14,558 nt of DNA from the NCBI GenBank assembly GCA_003524845.1, contig DQGR01000076.1:1-14558 (forward strand), written 5' to 3'. Position numbers and translations under genes: made by a program. The number at the start of each line of letters is the position of its first letter. Positions within the stretch are counted from its first letter, which is position 1. Origin of the DNA: Patescibacteria group bacterium (GTDB lineage Bacteria > Patescibacteriota > Microgenomatia > UBA10105). Shown piece by piece: positions 12,222-14,558 of this stretch. The notes under the pieces are model-generated. The model searched no databases. It saw only the letters and a program-made list of their open reading frames with translations, and was not told where the DNA came from.

Positions 12222-13592
12222 ATGAATATGCAGCAGCTTAAAAATTATCTGAAAAATAAGGGCAGGCTCACCGGTTTTGCCAGTTATTCAATGGTCCTGC
12301 TGATTGCGCTCATTTCAATTTTGATCGTTTCATTGATCCAAAGCCGCCTGCTGCTCTCTATTTACCGGCGGCAGTCGTTGTCAGATACGCTGGTTAACGA
12401 ATATGCGGCTGAGTCAGAAATCTATGATATTTTTACCCGCGTAGTTACGTACGGCGCTACGTTTCCCCCTGATGACGTTCTAACCTTGCCTGATGGAACC
12501 CAGCTGACGATTGATACTGAGGAAGATCCGATCACTGGTGATCAGGCAGTGACGGTGACTGCCCGTAGGCCGTATGCGGTGACTATACTGCGCGGCGACC
12601 GGACCGTCACGGTGACGGGAACTGACCGTGTGGAAATTATTTTAGCTATTGACTGTACCGGCAGTATGGATAATCCGTCGGGTACGGTTGACGGCTTTGG
12701 AAAACCCACCACCCGTATTGAAGAAGCAGAAAACGCGGCGCTGGCCTTCGTTGATGCAATTATAGCTCATCCTAACTACGACCGGTTTTATATAGGCGTT
12801 GAGGTGTTTGGGATTGATGCTGCCTGGCTCAAAGTTGATCCGCTCGATGTCACGAGCGCAGATCTAACTCCCACGAATAATCACGCTCAGGTGCGTACAT
12901 CAATTGCGGCATCTTTCGGGCATGATACCAGCTTCATTGAGAGTCCCGCGTGCAGTCTGGTGATAGATAATACCAGTATTGGTTCGAGTTTTGCGCTTGC
13001 CCGTGACTACTTCATGGCCTATCCGGTTCCATTAGGTTTGACTGTAAAGCGGGCCGAAGTTTTAATTACTGATGGTGCGCCGAATTCCCGGATGCCGTAT
13101 GCGGATTGCCCTGACACTGACTTCGGTGGGGACAACTTTTGCCCGGCGTTCCGCCATTTTTGTCCGGGTAAATTCTATGAAAATACCAAAATCCCGCAGT
13201 GGCAGTGTGATAATGCCTATATGTCATCCTGTCTGGCGAAAAGGGAAGATGATGTGACTACACCACTTATTGTTAATTGTAATGAATGCCAAGGTCGCTC
13301 GCGAGATTTCGTACGTTGCGTTTTGGCCAAAAGTGGCACCACGTATACTGAACCGCCCCCGAGCAGTTTAGTATATTCAGGTGGTGTCAGGGATCCGGAT
13401 GTTGATGCCTACGTGGTCACGATTTACAATGGCGTATCGCCGGAAATACGCGGAATTTTTGAGACCTATGCTACCAAATATTTTGATCTGGGAAATGCAG
13501 CCAACCTCACGACCATTCTGGGTGATATTTTTGATGATATTGTCACCAGCACTTCAAGTTTCACGCTTCGCCGGATTATCCCAGCGCCCTAG
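12222..13592 (+). CDS. GspK-like pilin-anchored von Willebrand A adhesin
   Basis: A 456-residue protein. The N terminus KNKGRLTG-FASYSMVLLIALISILIVSLIQSRLLLSIY has a prepilin-type G|F cleavage site and helix but lacks Glu5 (Ser there), as in the GspK tip subunit. About 60-135 is a polar beta-rich stem. From about 138 a von Willebrand A domain follows: MIDAS motif 1 DCTGS (144-148), the probable motif 2 Thr251 in DNTSIG, and motif 3 LITDG (Asp284). Between 296 and 366 there is a Cys-rich insertion with eight Cys (296, 307, 314, 329, 337, 353, 356, 366), likely disulfide-bonded. VWA MIDAS domains bind metal and ligands such as host proteins or glycans. Its place after H, I and J genes suggests it caps the filament; VWA pilins of this modular kind are known from Gram-positive pili. 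Binding partner unknown. Confidence 0.85.
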   Translation: MNMQQLKNYLKNKGRLTGFASYSMVLLIALISILIVSLIQSRLLLSIYRRQSLSDTLVNEYAAESEIYDIFTRVVTYGATFPPDDVLTLPDGTQLTIDTEEDPITGDQAVTVTARRPYAVTILRGDRTVTVTGTDRVEIILAIDCTGSMDNPSGTVDGFGKPTTRIEEAENAALAFVDAIIAHPNYDRFYIGVEVFGIDAAWLKVDPLDVTSADLTPTNNHAQVRTSIAASFGHDTSFIESPACSLVIDNTSIGSSFALARDYFMAYPVPLGLTVKRAEVLITDGAPNSRMPYADCPDTDFGGDNFCPAFRHFCPGKFYENTKIPQWQCDNAYMSSCLAKREDDVTTPLIVNCNECQGRSRDFVRCVLAKSGTTYTEPPPSSLVYSGGVRDPDVDAYVVTIYNGVSPEIRGIFETYATKYFDLGNAANLTTILGDIFDDIVTSTSSFTLRRIIPAP

Positions 13593-13713
13593 TGTACCGG
13601 CAGCTCCATTGACTGCATGAATCTGAGCGTGGTATGTTGGAACGGTGACATTTGAGCTGCGATAAAATTGACTCAAGCAACAGAGTTGATACTCAAATCC
13701 AAAATTTGCGGAG

Positions 13714-14558
13714 ATGAAAAAAAGCTTCACAATAATATTTCTGCTGTTGTTAATAAGCGGTACTGTGTTTGGGTTTAGACACTGGCTGACGCAAGTTTCG
13801 GCTGACGGAACGTATGTAGCCATAGGTACCGGAGCAGGAAATGATGGTAGTCAAGACGCAATTAATTTTAGTCAGGGAAGGGTGTGGACGATAGATACAT
13901 ATGGCAAGTACATTTGGTTGACTGAAAAACGCAGTGACGGTGCGCATTACTGGGCTTGGTCCAATGATACAGGTACAACCTGGAGTCAAAGCAGCGAATC
14001 ATACAATTTTCTTACCCGCGGCTCCGTCGCCTATGATTCGATCAATGATGTACTTCATGTCATTTGGAGCGCTGATTCTGCTTCGGATGGCATTATTTAT
14101 CGTCGTTACAGCATTACCAGGGACGGCAGTAACAATATTACCTCTATTCAACGGGTAGATACTAATGTCAATTTACAACTTGATACTTCTGCCACACGAA
14201 TACTTGAGGAACCGGTAGCATTATGGGTGAATGACGGTTCGACAGACGGAATTCTGGCGGCTGTGTGGACTAAGCGCGGTGGCAGTTTAAACGAGGCTCG
14301 TGGATCAATGCGCGCACTTTCCATGACCGATGCTGATGGTACTGCGGGTAATTGGACTGCCATAGATGGAACGGGTGACACATTTTCAATCGATGCGCCT
14401 GCAGTTGCCGCAGATAAAATATATTCTGATACATCCGGTTCGTCAGCAGTTTCAGCAACAGTACGGGGAGGGAACGGGAGCCGCAAAGACGACCTCTATG
14501 TTTTTGTGGCGGAAGAAGATGATTCAGCAGATGATGAGGTGCTTGCGTATCGGGCGAC
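13714..14558 (+). CDS. Secreted Asp-box beta-propeller-like protein (3' end outside window)
   Basis: The frame is open from an ATG at 13714 to the window end (281 codons). Residues 1-21 are a signal peptide (MKKSFTIIFLLLLISGTVFGF). The body is rich in Asp, Gly, Ser and Thr with repeated short strands; WSNDTGTTWSQ is an Asp-box (S-x-D-x-G-x-T-W), the hallmark of BNR/sialidase-type propeller blades, and related spacing recurs (AYDSINDVLHVIWSADSASDG, ALWVNDGSTDGILAAVWTK). I therefore expect a large extracellular beta-propeller. A GGAG lies directly against the ATG, too close to be a good ribosome site; an in-frame stop 24 bp upstream rules out an earlier start. It follows the VWA pilin after 121 bp and may be another surface component. 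Catalysis cannot be judged from this part. Confidence 0.75.
   Translation, partial: MKKSFTIIFLLLLISGTVFGFRHWLTQVSADGTYVAIGTGAGNDGSQDAINFSQGRVWTIDTYGKYIWLTEKRSDGAHYWAWSNDTGTTWSQSSESYNFLTRGSVAYDSINDVLHVIWSADSASDGIIYRRYSITRDGSNNITSIQRVDTNVNLQLDTSATRILEEPVALWVNDGSTDGILAAVWTKRGGSLNEARGSMRALSMTDADGTAGNWTAIDGTGDTFSIDAPAVAADKIYSDTSGSSAVSATVRGGNGSRKDDLYVFVAEEDDSADDEVLAYRA

Noticed and set aside
14148..14486. 112-codon minus-strand open frame at the window end
   Set aside because: Opposite the signal-peptide-bearing Asp-box gene, which has the better protein features.
1..14558. CRISPR array, tRNA, rRNA or known riboswitch
   Set aside because: No regularly spaced repeats and no recognisable RNA gene signatures were seen on either strand by eye; a covariance-model search was not possible.

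Overview
The window looks like a chromosomal segment of a small-genome bacterium of the Candidate Phyla Radiation (Patescibacteria), possibly Microgenomates-like. This is inferred from style and gene content only: compact genes, AT-leaning DNA, a proline-rich membrane protein with a PsbP-like domain, a short LytR-CpsA-Psr protein, a stand-alone EpmA-like synthetase paralogue, a REP-associated transposase and a minimal pseudopilin cluster. No rRNA, tRNA or marker phylogeny is available. Several genes end in TGA (for example the LCP protein and the CAP protein), so UGA is a stop codon here, which argues against the UGA-recoding CPR lineages.

Layout. Positions 1-4300 are on the minus strand: the N-terminal part of an unrecognised protein, a two-component system (kinase and PhoB/OmpR-type regulator joined by TAATG), a secreted Spy/CpxP-like helical protein with a Met/His-rich tail, an inverted-repeat element, a proline-rich membrane-anchored protein and a Phd/RelE-type toxin-antitoxin pair. 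Positions 4387-8109, also minus, hold typA, an untracked 38-codon ORF just upstream of it, an LCP protein and a RAYT transposase bracketed by REP-like hairpins. From 8195 the main genes are on the plus strand: an EpmA/GenX-like enzyme, a CAP-domain protein and a tight cluster of one exported Ig-like protein, three prepilin-like proteins and a pilin-anchored von Willebrand A protein. A secreted Asp-box protein is cut by the window end. A 32-codon membrane miniprotein with a strong Shine-Dalgarno sequence lies on the minus strand between the EpmA-like and CAP genes.

How the parts may work together. The pilin genes follow the order of gspH-gspI-gspJ-gspK, the tip complex of type II secretion and type IV pili, but the K position is filled by a protein whose body is a VWA domain with a cysteine-rich insertion. 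The simplest reading is an adhesive pilus tip. The regulator and the Spy-like gene share a near-identical 10-bp upstream motif at similar distances from their starts, suggesting the two-component system controls the Spy-like protein. At least five genes have a -10-like hexamer ending 6-7 bp before ATG, which implies leaderless transcripts; a few others have strong Shine-Dalgarno sequences, and the pilin cistrons have neither.
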